Shown in pieces: positions 1 to 7,611 of a stretch of DNA of 10,728 bases. The position numbers and the translations under genes were made by a program. The notes under the pieces were generated by a model. It was not told the DNA's origin, ran no database searches, and worked only from the letters and a program-made list of their open reading frames with translations. Each line of letters begins with the position of its first letter. Positions within the stretch are counted from its first letter, which is position 1. The stretch is from an uncultured Pseudomonadota bacterium (lineage in GTDB: Bacteria > Pseudomonadota > Gammaproteobacteria > Burkholderiales > Burkholderiaceae): contig CAMLIZ010000159.1 in assembly GCA_946480245.1 (NCBI GenBank), positions 1-10,728 of the forward strand, given 5' to 3'.

Positions 1-68
1 GCGAACTGAAGAACCCGGCCATCTCGCTGTACGAGTACAAGGACGGCAAGAAGGTCGCCCTGAACTGA
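1..68 (+). CDS. 3' end of an unidentified protein gene (partial)
   Basis: Only the last 21 sense codons and a TGA stop (66-68) are in the window, read in the frame beginning at base 3. The tail contains NPAISLYEYKDGKK and ends VALN, a hydrophilic, Lys-rich C terminus. It is read as coding because the frame is open to the window edge and a strong + strand terminator follows the stop by 35 bases. The family cannot be identified from so little. The tail is loosely reminiscent of the C termini of periplasmic branched-chain amino-acid-binding proteins of ABC transporters, but that is a guess from memory. The gene converges on the Lrp-type gene to its right. Confidence 0.6.
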   Translation, partial: ELKNPAISLYEYKDGKKVALN

Positions 69-103
69 TTGACCCGTCTGCTCTCACAGGAGCAGGAGCT
101 TCA

Positions 104-130
104 GGGGATGCCGCCGGCATCCCCTTTTTT
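104..130 (+). terminator. Rho-independent terminator of the leftmost gene
   Basis: A perfect 9-bp stem (GGGGATGCC at 104-112 with GGCATCCCC at 116-124), a 3-base loop and a run of six T (125-130) form a textbook intrinsic terminator. The T run lies on the + strand side only, so it serves the gene ending at 68. On the - strand the hairpin is not followed by a T run, so it is a poor terminator for the Lrp-type gene ending at 139. Confidence 0.88.
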
Positions 131-138
131 CTGGGCCC

Positions 139-645
139 TCACAGCGGCAGCTTGGCCGTGCTCTTCACTTCTTCCATTGCGGCATACGTGCGCACTGCGC
201 GCACGCCGGGCAGGCGCCACACCACCGAGGCCACCAAGGCTCGATAGGCCTCCATGTCGGCCACCCGCGTCTTCAGCAGGTAGTCGAAGCCGCCTGCCAC
301 CTCATGGCATTCGAGAATCTCGGGGCGCGCCTGCACGGCCACCTTGAAGGCGGCGCTCAGGCCGACACCCGTGGTCTCCAGTCGCACCTCTGCGAACACC
401 AGCAGGCCGGCGCTGAGCAGCGCGGGGTTCAGCACGGCCTCGTAGCCCAGAATGAAGCCATGCCGCGTGAGGCGGCGCACCCGGTCATGCGCAGCCGCCG
501 GTGACAGGCCGACTGCGCGCGCGAGATTGAGGTTGGTGATGCGACCATCGTCCTGCAGCAGGCGCAGGATGCGCGCGTCGATCTCGTCGATCGCCAGCGC
601 TTCGGGCGACAGTGGGGCCGGCTCTTGTGGCGGGGCCAGGCGCAT
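139..645 (-). CDS. Lrp/AsnC-family transcriptional regulator (paralogue 1)
   Basis: A 168-residue protein of normal Lrp/AsnC length. Residues about 19-65 form the winged helix-turn-helix that begins with the family's IDEIDARILRLLQDDGRI segment, with the recognition helix near LSPAAAHDRVRRL (48-59). Residues about 70-160 are the RAM effector/oligomer domain, including ARPEILECHEVAGGFDYLLK. The ATG at 645 is chosen because AAGGGAG lies 8 bases upstream; a longer open frame reaching back to 948 overlaps the neighbouring regulator and is not needed. Family members bind DNA as dimers or octamers and respond to amino acids. It lies 131 bp downstream of, and in the same direction as, a second Lrp-type gene and is 68% identical to it (102 of 150 gapless positions), so the pair arose by duplication. 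The target genes are unknown. The proline/glutamate context suggests an amino-acid effector, but this is inference. Confidence 0.93.
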   Translation of the reverse strand: MRLAPPQEPAPLSPEALAIDEIDARILRLLQDDGRITNLNLARAVGLSPAAAHDRVRRLTRHGFILGYEAVLNPALLSAGLLVFAEVRLETTGVGLSAAFKVAVQARPEILECHEVAGGFDYLLKTRVADMEAYRALVASVVWRLPGVRAVRTYAAMEEVKSTAKLPL

Positions 646-776
646 GACGGGCACTCCCTTCGGCCGCCGCCAGTGGCGGCCTCGATGGGGTGCAAAGGTG
701 CCGCAAGCGCGGCTCTGCTTGTCACGGTCTTGCCCCGGGGGCGCCGCAGAATCTGCGGAAATCCACCCCGCTCGCG
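646..776. promoter_or_regulatory. Gap between the two lrp genes with a perfect 15-bp palindrome
   Basis: This 131-bp gap contains CCGCAGA (744-750), one central A, then TCTGCGG (752-758), a perfect inverted repeat about 100 bp upstream of the paralogue-1 start. Fifteen-bp dyads are the usual size of Lrp-family sites, though this one does not match the E. coli Lrp consensus. As a transcript hairpin (6-bp stem, 3-base loop) it has no T run on either strand, so a terminator role is unlikely. I see no convincing -35/-10 pair here, so whether paralogue 1 has its own promoter is open. The Shine-Dalgarno for paralogue 1 is at 654-660. Confidence 0.4.
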
Positions 777-1292
777 CTATAGCGGCAGCACCGTGCTGTT
801 CTTCACCTCTTCCATCACCGTGTAGGTGCGCGTCTCGCGCACGCCGGGCAGGCTCCAGATGACGGACGCGATCATTTCGCGATAGGCCCCCATGTCGGCC
901 ACGCGCGTCTTGATCAGGTAGTCGAAGCCGCCCGCGACCAGGTGGCACTCGAGGATCTCGGGGCGCGCCTGCACGGCGGCCTTGAAGGTGTCCATCACAT
1001 CGGGCGCGGTGCGATCCAGCAGCACCTCGATGAACACCAGCATCGCCGCCCCGAGCTTGGCGGGGTTGAGCCGGGCCTCGTAGCCGAGGATGTAGCCCTC
1101 CCGTGTGAGCCGCTTCACCCGCTCCAGCACCGCCGTCGGCGACAGGTGCACCGTCTCCGCCAGCTTCAGGTTGGAGATGCGGCCGTCCTTCTGCAGCACG
1201 CGCAGGATGCGGGCGTCGATCTTGTCGATGCCGCGTTCGTTGCGGACCTGGGCGTTGGGGTCGGGGGCGTTCATGAGGGGTGGATTATCCAT
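777..1292 (-). CDS. putR: Lrp/AsnC-family regulator divergent from putA (PutR candidate)
   Basis: A 171-residue Lrp-type protein. After a short, poorly conserved N terminus (1-20), the winged helix-turn-helix runs from about 22 to 68 (IDKIDARILRVLQKDGRI, then LSPTAVLERVKRL), followed by the RAM domain at about 73-163 (ARPEILECHLVAGGFDYLIK). The start at 1292 is uncertain: a second in-frame ATG lies at 1274, and neither has a strong Shine-Dalgarno, although a GGAAAAG stretch precedes the first. The gene is divergent from putA across about 77 bp. In alphaproteobacteria such as Rhodobacter and Agrobacterium, an Lrp-type PutR encoded divergently from putA activates it in response to proline. By position and family the same role is inferred here, and it fits a PutA without its own DNA-binding domain. 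The symbol is assigned by context rather than by diagnostic residues. Confidence 0.9.
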   Translation of the reverse strand: MDNPPLMNAPDPNAQVRNERGIDKIDARILRVLQKDGRISNLKLAETVHLSPTAVLERVKRLTREGYILGYEARLNPAKLGAAMLVFIEVLLDRTAPDVMDTFKAAVQARPEILECHLVAGGFDYLIKTRVADMGAYREMIASVIWSLPGVRETRTYTVMEEVKNSTVLPL

Positions 1293-1369
1293 CGGTTCTT
1301 TTCCAACTCAGAATCTATCGCTGAATGCGCGCGCCTATGCTGCACGATCATCCAAACTCGGAGTCGGTC
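1293..1369. promoter_or_regulatory. Divergent control region between the Lrp-type gene and putA
   Basis: A 77-bp region must hold both promoters. A near repeat is present: TCCAACTCAGAATC (1302-1315) and TCCAAACTCGGAGTC (1351-1365), in direct orientation with starts 49 bp apart; these could be regulator half-sites. For putA, TATGCT (1336-1341) is a fair -10 but has no good -35 at 17 bp, as expected of an activator-dependent promoter. For the Lrp-type gene, TAGATT on the - strand (1312-1317) is a possible -10. GGAG at 1360-1363, six bases before the ATG at 1370, is the putA ribosome-binding site and overlaps the second repeat copy. All promoter calls here are tentative. Confidence 0.45.
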
Positions 1370-4300
1370 ATGAGCGCCGTCCTGCAACCTTCCGCGCCGC
1401 GTTCCCGCTTTGCGCCGCCACCGCCGCGTGCGCGGCTGCCGTTTCCGTATCGCGCGGAGAGCGAGGTGGTCGAGCAGTGCCTCGGCGGCTTGCAGGGGCG
1501 CCTCGACTGGTCGGCGGTGGTGCAGGCGGCGCGACCGTGGGTGCAGGCGGTGCGCGAGAAGCCGGCGCCGTTCTGGGCAATGGAATCGCTGCTGCGCGAA
1601 TACCCGATCTCCAGCGCCGAGGGGCTCGCGCTGATGCGTCTGGCCGAAGCGTTGCTGCGCGTGCCCGACGCCGAGACCGCGGTGGCGCTCACCGCCGATC
1701 AGCTCGGGCGGGCGCATTTCGAAGGGGGCGCCGACGGACCGCACCGCATGCTGGCCAGCCTGTCGGCCAGTGCCATCGAACTCTCCAAGCGCTTCCTGCC
1801 CGATGCCGAGGGCCAGAGCGGCTTGCTCAGCCGCCTCGGTGCGAAGACGGTCGTGGCCGCCACCGTGCGTGCGATCCAGCTGCTGGGGCGGCAATTCGTG
1901 CTCGGCCGCAGCATTGCCGAGGCAATGCGCGAAGCCGCAGATCAGCGCAACGCCGCGGCCGGCAGCCTGCGCTTTTCGTACGACATGCTGGGCGAAGGCG
2001 CGCGCACCGAGCATGACGCCGAACGCTATTTCGCCTCCTATGCGAACGCGATCGACGCCATCGCCATTGCGCGCACGGCGAGCGGGCCCGAAGAGGCGGA
2101 CGGCATCTCGATCAAGCTGTCGGCGCTGTTCTCGCGCTATGAGGACGCACAACGCGAGCGCGTGTTCGAGGTGCTGCTGCCGCGCGTGTGGTTGCTGGTC
2201 GAGCGCGCCGCGCGCGCCAACCTGAACCTCACGATCGACGCCGAGGAGAGCGACCGCCTCGAGCTGTCGCTCGACGTGCTCGAGGCCCTGGCCGCGCGCG
2301 TGGCCGGCGTGTTCCCGCAGTGGGGCGGCTTGGGCCTGGCCGTGCAGGCCTACCAGACACGCGCGCTCGCGGTGATCGACGAAGTGGCGCGCATCGCGCG
2401 TGCGCAGGGGCTGCGCTTCATGGTGCGGCTGGTCAAGGGTGCGTACTGGGACGGCGAGGTCAAGCGCGCACAGGAGCTCGGACTGCCCGGCTATCCGGTG
2501 TTCACACACAAGCAGCACACCGACATTGCGTACCTGGCTTGCGCGCAGGCGCTGATCGGCCACAAGGACGTGATCTACCCGCAATTCGCCACACACAACG
2601 CCGGCACCATCGCCGCCATCTTGCAGATGGCGCGCGCGGCCGGTGCAGCGTTCGAGATGCAGCGGCTGCACGGCATGGGCGAAGGCATCTACCGCGAGGT
2701 GCTGAAGCAGCCGACGATCGCATGCCGCGTGTACGCACCCGTGGGCGAGCACCGAGACCTGCTCGCCTACCTCGTGCGACGCTTGCTCGAGAACGGCGCC
2801 AACTCCTCGTTCGTGCATCAGCTGGCGGACGACGACGTGAGCGCGGACGTGCTGCTCGCCTCGCCGCTTGAAATGGCGCAGCCGCAGCCGTCGCTGCCAT
2901 TGCCGCTCGATCTGTACGGCGCCGAGCGCCGCAACTCGATCGGGGCCGACCTGGCGTGCATCGCGCAGCGCGAGCCGCTGCTCGCCGCGGTGGCGGCGGC
3001 TCGGGTGCCCGACGTGCGCGCAGCGACCGAAGCCGACATCGACGCGGCGATGGGGCGCTTGCAGGCGGGTTACGCCGCATGGAACGAGCGCCCGGTGGTC
3101 CAGCGCGCGGCGGTGCTGCGCGCAGCGTCGGACATGTTGGAAGCGCGCATGCCCGCGTTCTGCGGCCTGCTCGTGAAGGAGGCGCACAAGACCTTGGGCG
3201 ACTGCGTGGCCGAGGTGCGCGAGGCGGTGGACTTCCTGCGCTACTACGCCGCGCAGGCCGAGCGCGAGCTGGGCGGGCGCAGCGGGCGCGGCGTGTTCGT
3301 CTGCATCAGCCCTTGGAACTTCCCGCTGGCGATCTTTGCCGGCCAGGTGGTGGCCGCGCTCGCCGCCGGCAACGCCGTGGCCGCCAAGCCCGCGGAGCAG
3401 ACGCCCGCGGTTGCGCAGGCGATGGTCGAGCTGCTGCATGCGGCCGGTGTGCCGCACGATGCCCTGCAGCTTCTGCATGGCGCGGGCGACACCGTCGGCG
3501 CCAGACTGGTGGCGCACCCGTGCACCGCGGGCGTGTGCTTCACCGGCTCCACGCAGGTGGCGCACCTGATCCACCGCGCGCTCGCCGCCAAGGGCGGGCC
3601 GATCGTGCCGCTGATCGCCGAGACCGGTGGCCTGAACGCGATGCTCGTCGACTCCACCGCGCTGCCTGAGCAGGTGGTGGACGCGGTGGTGATGAGCGCC
3701 TTCCGCTCTGCGGGTCAGCGCTGCAGCGCATTGCGGCTGCTGTGCGTGCACGAAGGCATCGCCGATGCGGTGATCGAGATGCTGCGCGGCGCGCTGGCCG
3801 AGCTGGTGCTCGGCGACGCGGCCGAGCTGCACACCGACGTCGGTCCTGTGATCGACGCGGAGGCGTTCGACAGCATCCGGGCCGAGGTACGGCGCCTGCG
3901 GCGCGACGCGCGGCTGATCGGCGAGACCGTGATGCCGCACGCCACGGTGCCGCGCCTGGTGGCGCCCGTGGCCTTCGAGCTGGGCCGCATCGCCGAGCTG
4001 CAGAAGGAGATCTTCGGGCCGGTGCTGCACGTGGTGCGCTGGCGCGGCGAGCCAGAGGGCGTGGTCGACGAAATCAACGCGCTCGGCTACGGCCTCACCT
4101 TCGGCGTGCAGACGCGCATCGACTCGCGCGCCCTGCGCCTGGCCGAACGCGCACGCATCGGCAACGTGTACGTCAACCGCAACATGATCGGCGCGGTGGT
4201 GGGCGTGCAGCCCTTCGGGGGCGAGGCACTGTCGGGCACCGGCCCGAAAGCCGGGGGCCCGCACTACCTGTGGCGCTTCGTGCAGCCGGTGCCTGGTGCG

Positions 4301-4780
4301 GCGGGGCCGAACGCGCAGGACGCAATGGCGGTGCGCGAGCTGCCGGGGCCCACCGGCGAAAGCAACGAGTTGCGGCTGCATCCTCGGGGCCTGTTCGCGG
4401 TGCTCGGGGCGGGTGCGCCGGCCGATGTGGTGGCCCGCACGATCCTAGGCTTGCGCGAAACCGGCAACGAGGCAGTGCTGATCGGAGCCACGGCGCCAGC
4501 CGCGCACGCGGTGCGTTGCGAGCCCGCGGAGGCCGCGGCGCAGTGGCTGTCGCGGCCACAGCTGGCGGGCGTGTGTGTGCTGGATGACGCTCAAGTGGGC
4601 AGCGCGTGGCAGCAAGTGGCTGCGCGCCCTGGGCCGATCCTGCCGGTGATCACGCGCGCGGAGGTGCTCGATCCCGCGCAGCGCTATCGCTTCTGCGCGG
4701 AGCAGACATTGACGATCAACACCGCGGCGGCGGGGGGCAATGCGGCGCTGCTGGCCGGGGTGCCGGCCGGCGGGGTGTAG
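1370..4780 (+). CDS. putA: Bifunctional proline dehydrogenase / L-glutamate gamma-semialdehyde dehydrogenase, type-B-like PutA
   Basis: A 1136-residue flavoenzyme that oxidises proline to P5C and then glutamate, passing electrons to FAD/quinone and NAD+. The PRODH barrel (about 150-490) shows DGISIKLSAL (K249), IDAEE (D290) and YLVRRLLENGANSSF (R470, R471), matching E. coli K329, D370, R555 and R556. The ALDH domain (about 580-985) shows ISPWNFPLAIFAGQ, ETGG (E751) and SAGQRCSA with catalytic Cys785; the 34-residue E-C spacing equals E. coli E883-C917. The C-terminal ALDH-like domain starts near LPGPTGE (991) and ends with the conserved motif TINTAAAGGNAALL (about 1115-1128) plus an 8-residue tail. 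The E. coli ribbon-helix-helix repressor domain is absent; the N terminus is instead Pro/Arg-rich. The interval from the Arg pair to the ALDH Glu is 281 residues versus 328 in E. coli, so the inter-domain segment is shortened. The start is supported by GGAG six bases upstream. Its end lies 3 bp from the convergent tautomerase gene. Confidence 0.97.
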   Translation: MSAVLQPSAPRSRFAPPPPRARLPFPYRAESEVVEQCLGGLQGRLDWSAVVQAARPWVQAVREKPAPFWAMESLLREYPISSAEGLALMRLAEALLRVPDAETAVALTADQLGRAHFEGGADGPHRMLASLSASAIELSKRFLPDAEGQSGLLSRLGAKTVVAATVRAIQLLGRQFVLGRSIAEAMREAADQRNAAAGSLRFSYDMLGEGARTEHDAERYFASYANAIDAIAIARTASGPEEADGISIKLSALFSRYEDAQRERVFEVLLPRVWLLVERAARANLNLTIDAEESDRLELSLDVLEALAARVAGVFPQWGGLGLAVQAYQTRALAVIDEVARIARAQGLRFMVRLVKGAYWDGEVKRAQELGLPGYPVFTHKQHTDIAYLACAQALIGHKDVIYPQFATHNAGTIAAILQMARAAGAAFEMQRLHGMGEGIYREVLKQPTIACRVYAPVGEHRDLLAYLVRRLLENGANSSFVHQLADDDVSADVLLASPLEMAQPQPSLPLPLDLYGAERRNSIGADLACIAQREPLLAAVAAARVPDVRAATEADIDAAMGRLQAGYAAWNERPVVQRAAVLRAASDMLEARMPAFCGLLVKEAHKTLGDCVAEVREAVDFLRYYAAQAERELGGRSGRGVFVCISPWNFPLAIFAGQVVAALAAGNAVAAKPAEQTPAVAQAMVELLHAAGVPHDALQLLHGAGDTVGARLVAHPCTAGVCFTGSTQVAHLIHRALAAKGGPIVPLIAETGGLNAMLVDSTALPEQVVDAVVMSAFRSAGQRCSALRLLCVHEGIADAVIEMLRGALAELVLGDAAELHTDVGPVIDAEAFDSIRAEVRRLRRDARLIGETVMPHATVPRLVAPVAFELGRIAELQKEIFGPVLHVVRWRGEPEGVVDEINALGYGLTFGVQTRIDSRALRLAERARIGNVYVNRNMIGAVVGVQPFGGEALSGTGPKAGGPHYLWRFVQPVPGAAGPNAQDAMAVRELPGPTGESNELRLHPRGLFAVLGAGAPADVVARTILGLRETGNEAVLIGATAPAAHAVRCEPAEAAAQWLSRPQLAGVCVLDDAQVGSAWQQVAARPGPILPVITRAEVLDPAQRYRFCAEQTLTINTAAAGGNAALLAGVPAGGV

Positions 4781-4783
4781 CCC

Positions 4784-5179
4784 TCAGCGCACCTGCTGGT
4801 AGCGCCGCTCCTGCGTAAGGCCGCCATAGCCGTAGGCGGCGGCGCGCAGGTCGGCCACGTGCACGTACGAATGCTCAGCCACCTCGCCCAGCAGCTCGCG
4901 CATCGCGGCGTGCACCTCGCGCAGGTAGTCCGCCTTCTCGGCTTTGGTGTTGGTTTCGTCCGTGATGCTCACCATCCAGTGGTACGAGCGCGCTCCGCTT
5001 GCCTGCAATGCGCGCCCCGCCACGAACCAACGCGAGGGCGCGATGAAGTCGACCACCACGGCTGTCAGCGACGGGTCCTTGTGCAGCAGGCGCTGCGTCA
5101 GCTGCACCGCGGTTGCCGCTGACCGCGCGGCCAGCGCGTCGTCGGGCTGACCGGAGATCTGGATGTGGATGTAGGGCAT
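4784..5179 (-). CDS. Tautomerase-family protein (4-oxalocrotonate tautomerase superfamily)
   Basis: A 131-residue protein starting MPYIHIQISG, with proline directly after the initiator Met. In this superfamily that N-terminal Pro, exposed once Met is removed, is the catalytic base or acid. The length is about twice that of the 62-residue 4-OT subunit, and two beta-alpha-beta units can be seen: residues 2-60 and a second from about SYHWMVSITDE (65-75) through LREVHAAMRELL to AEHSYVHVADL. This is the fused layout of MSAD- and cis-CaaD-type members. The substrate cannot be read from sequence; MSAD/CaaD activities are not claimed. The start is supported by GAGGAAG (5184-5190). It is divergent from a LysR-type gene, which suggests regulation by that protein, and its stop lies 3 bp from the putA stop with no room for a terminator. 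Confidence 0.88.
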   Translation of the reverse strand: MPYIHIQISGQPDDALAARSAATAVQLTQRLLHKDPSLTAVVVDFIAPSRWFVAGRALQASGARSYHWMVSITDETNTKAEKADYLREVHAAMRELLGEVAEHSYVHVADLRAAAYGYGGLTQERRYQQVR

Positions 5180-5273
5180 CGTGCTTCCTCATGAATGGTT
5201 GACGTCGCCAATGTAGGTGGCGAGCATTGCGCAGTGAAGCGAAACAATCTCGCCTCATTCGGAAGGAAGCTTG
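5180..5273. promoter_or_regulatory. Divergent control region between tautomerase and LysR-type genes
   Basis: This 94-bp gap has a candidate - strand promoter for the tautomerase: TTCACT (5233-5238) and TACATT (5210-5215), separated by exactly 17 bp, giving a leader of about 25 bases. Two possible LysR-type sites with the T-N11-A or dyad pattern are TTGACGTCGCCAA (5199-5211) and ATTG...CAAT (5226-5229 with 5245-5248). The second overlaps the candidate -35. LysR-type proteins usually bind such a divergent gap to repress themselves and control the neighbour. AAGGA at 5263-5267 is the ribosome-binding site for the LysR-type gene. These are pattern matches by eye only. Confidence 0.35.
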
Positions 5274-6113
5274 ATGAATCACCTCGACCCGCTGTGGCTG
5301 CAGAGTTACTGCGCCATCGCGCGCACCGGTGCAATGGCACGTGCCGCCCAGCAGGTGCACCGCACGCCGTCGGCAGTGAGCATGCACCTGCGCCAGCTGG
5401 AGGGCGCGCTCGACGTGCAGCTGGTGCAGCGCACCACGCGATCGCTCAGGCTCACCGCCGAGGGCGAGCGCTTTCTGCCGTTTGCACAGGAGCTGCTCGA
5501 TCTGCAGGGCGCTGCACGTGCGGCCGTGCAGCCGGTGCGTCCTCAGGAAACGTGGCGCATCGGCATCAGCGAGTACTTCATGCCGCAGCGGCTGGAAGCG
5601 TTGTTGGCGCTGCTGGAGCGCGAGGCGCAGGGGGCGCGGCTGGAGCTGGTGTGGGCCAGCTCCGAGCAGCTGCAGCGCTTCTGGCGCGAGGGGCAGGCCG
5701 ACCTGGTGGTCATCACCAGTGCAGCTCCGGTGTCCGAGGCGAAACTGCTGCTCCGCGAGCCGCTGGTCTGGGTATCGGCGCCGAACCGAGTGCCCGCACA
5801 CGGCGGGCGCACGGCGCTGGTGCTGCTCGGCACCGAGTGCCCGGTGCGACAGATCGCGCTGGCCGCCTTGGCTCGCGCCGGGCGCCCGCACGAACTGCGG
5901 CTGAGCTGCAGTGGCAGCCAGGCCGCAGCAGCGGCGGTACGAGCAGGCTGGGGCGTGGGCTGCCTGAACGCATCGGCCGTGCCGGCCGACCTGCTGCAGT
6001 TGACGCGACAGGACCCGCGGCGTTGGCCGTCGCCGGGGCGACTGGCCTTCTACGGCCTGGCGCGGCCGGCCCTGCAGCCCACGCTACGGCAGCTCGCGGC
6101 CTGGGCCGCGTGA
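5274..6113 (+). CDS. LysR-type transcriptional regulator
   Basis: A 279-residue LysR-family regulator, slightly short of the usual 290-310. Residues about 5-63 form the winged helix-turn-helix: LWLQSYCAIARTGAMARAAQQ, then TPSAVSMHLRQLE, then LVQRTTRSLRLTAEG. Residues about 92-279 form the effector-binding domain, weakly conserved, with WRIGISEYF opening its first strand and ADLVVITS near 142-149. ATG 5274 is preferred over the adjacent TTG at 5271 because AAGGA (5263-5267) then lies six bases upstream. The gene is divergent from the tautomerase gene, and LysR-type regulators typically control the divergent neighbour, so that gene is the best target candidate. It converges on gdhA with a hairpin between. 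The effector is unknown; an aromatic or unsaturated acid would fit a tautomerase target, but that is speculation. Confidence 0.93.
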   Translation: MNHLDPLWLQSYCAIARTGAMARAAQQVHRTPSAVSMHLRQLEGALDVQLVQRTTRSLRLTAEGERFLPFAQELLDLQGAARAAVQPVRPQETWRIGISEYFMPQRLEALLALLEREAQGARLELVWASSEQLQRFWREGQADLVVITSAAPVSEAKLLLREPLVWVSAPNRVPAHGGRTALVLLGTECPVRQIALAALARAGRPHELRLSCSGSQAAAAAVRAGWGVGCLNASAVPADLLQLTRQDPRRWPSPGRLAFYGLARPALQPTLRQLAAWAA

Positions 6114-6114
6114 A

Positions 6115-6138
6115 ACCTCGGCGCTCCCGCGCCGAGGT
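6115..6138. terminator. Bidirectional hairpin terminator between LysR-type gene and gdhA
   Basis: ACCTCGGCGC (6115-6124) and GCGCCGAGGT (6129-6138) form a perfect 10-bp stem with a TCCC loop. It starts two bases after the LysR-type stop and ends 11 bases before the gdhA stop codon. The T tracts are short in both directions (GCTTTC on the + side, TTTCAC on the - side), so it is a strong hairpin with weak tails. Its position between two convergent genes makes a shared terminator the natural reading. Confidence 0.75.
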
Positions 6139-6149
6139 GCTTTCACCCG

Positions 6150-7424
<1,275 letters not shown>

Positions 7425-7443
7425 GGCAAGACCTTTCGAGGGT

Positions 7444-7476
7444 TCACGAGGAATTCTTCGTCGCGCCGCCTCGTGA
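7444..7476 (-). repeat. Perfect 8-bp inverted repeat in the gdhA 5' leader
   Basis: TCACGAGG (7444-7451) and CCTCGTGA (7469-7476) are exact reverse complements with 17 bases between them. They lie 20-52 bases upstream of the gdhA start, and the gdhA Shine-Dalgarno (7432-7436) sits 7 bases beyond the inner arm. In the gdhA transcript this would form a stem-loop close to the ribosome-binding site. It could equally be a protein-binding dyad. There is no T run, so it is not an intrinsic terminator. Confidence 0.5.
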
Positions 7477-7611
7477 GCGGGGCGACGCCGCGTGGCTGCG
7501 CACTGTAGGCGCGCTGCGGCCGAATTTGTCACCGAGCCTTATGCGAGATGTGCATGACTCCCAGCGGTCGGTTACATGACGGTTTCGCACGGGCGGTCCG
7601 CGGCCGGCTTC

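Noticed and set aside
744..758. Terminator of the PutR-like gene
   Set aside because: The palindrome forms only a 6-bp stem with no following T run on the - strand, so an operator is the likelier reading.
646..948. N-terminal extension of lrp paralogue 1 back to 948
   Set aside because: The extension would overlap the upstream lrp gene, has Arg/Gly-rich sequence unlike Lrp N termini, and a good Shine-Dalgarno (654-660) supports the ATG at 645.
1271..4381. A 1036-codon open frame on the - strand, antisense to putA
   Set aside because: It runs in exact codon register with putA (position 1 opposite position 3). In GC-rich genes that frame stays open because its stops would need Leu codons TTA/CTA or Ser codon TCA in putA, which are rare here. 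The predicted protein is rich in His, Arg and Gln with no recognisable domain, while putA has clear catalytic motifs.
7425..7532. N-terminal extension of gdhA back to 7532
   Set aside because: The extra 36 residues do not resemble GDH N termini and would cover the leader repeat and the Shine-Dalgarno that fits the ATG at 7424.
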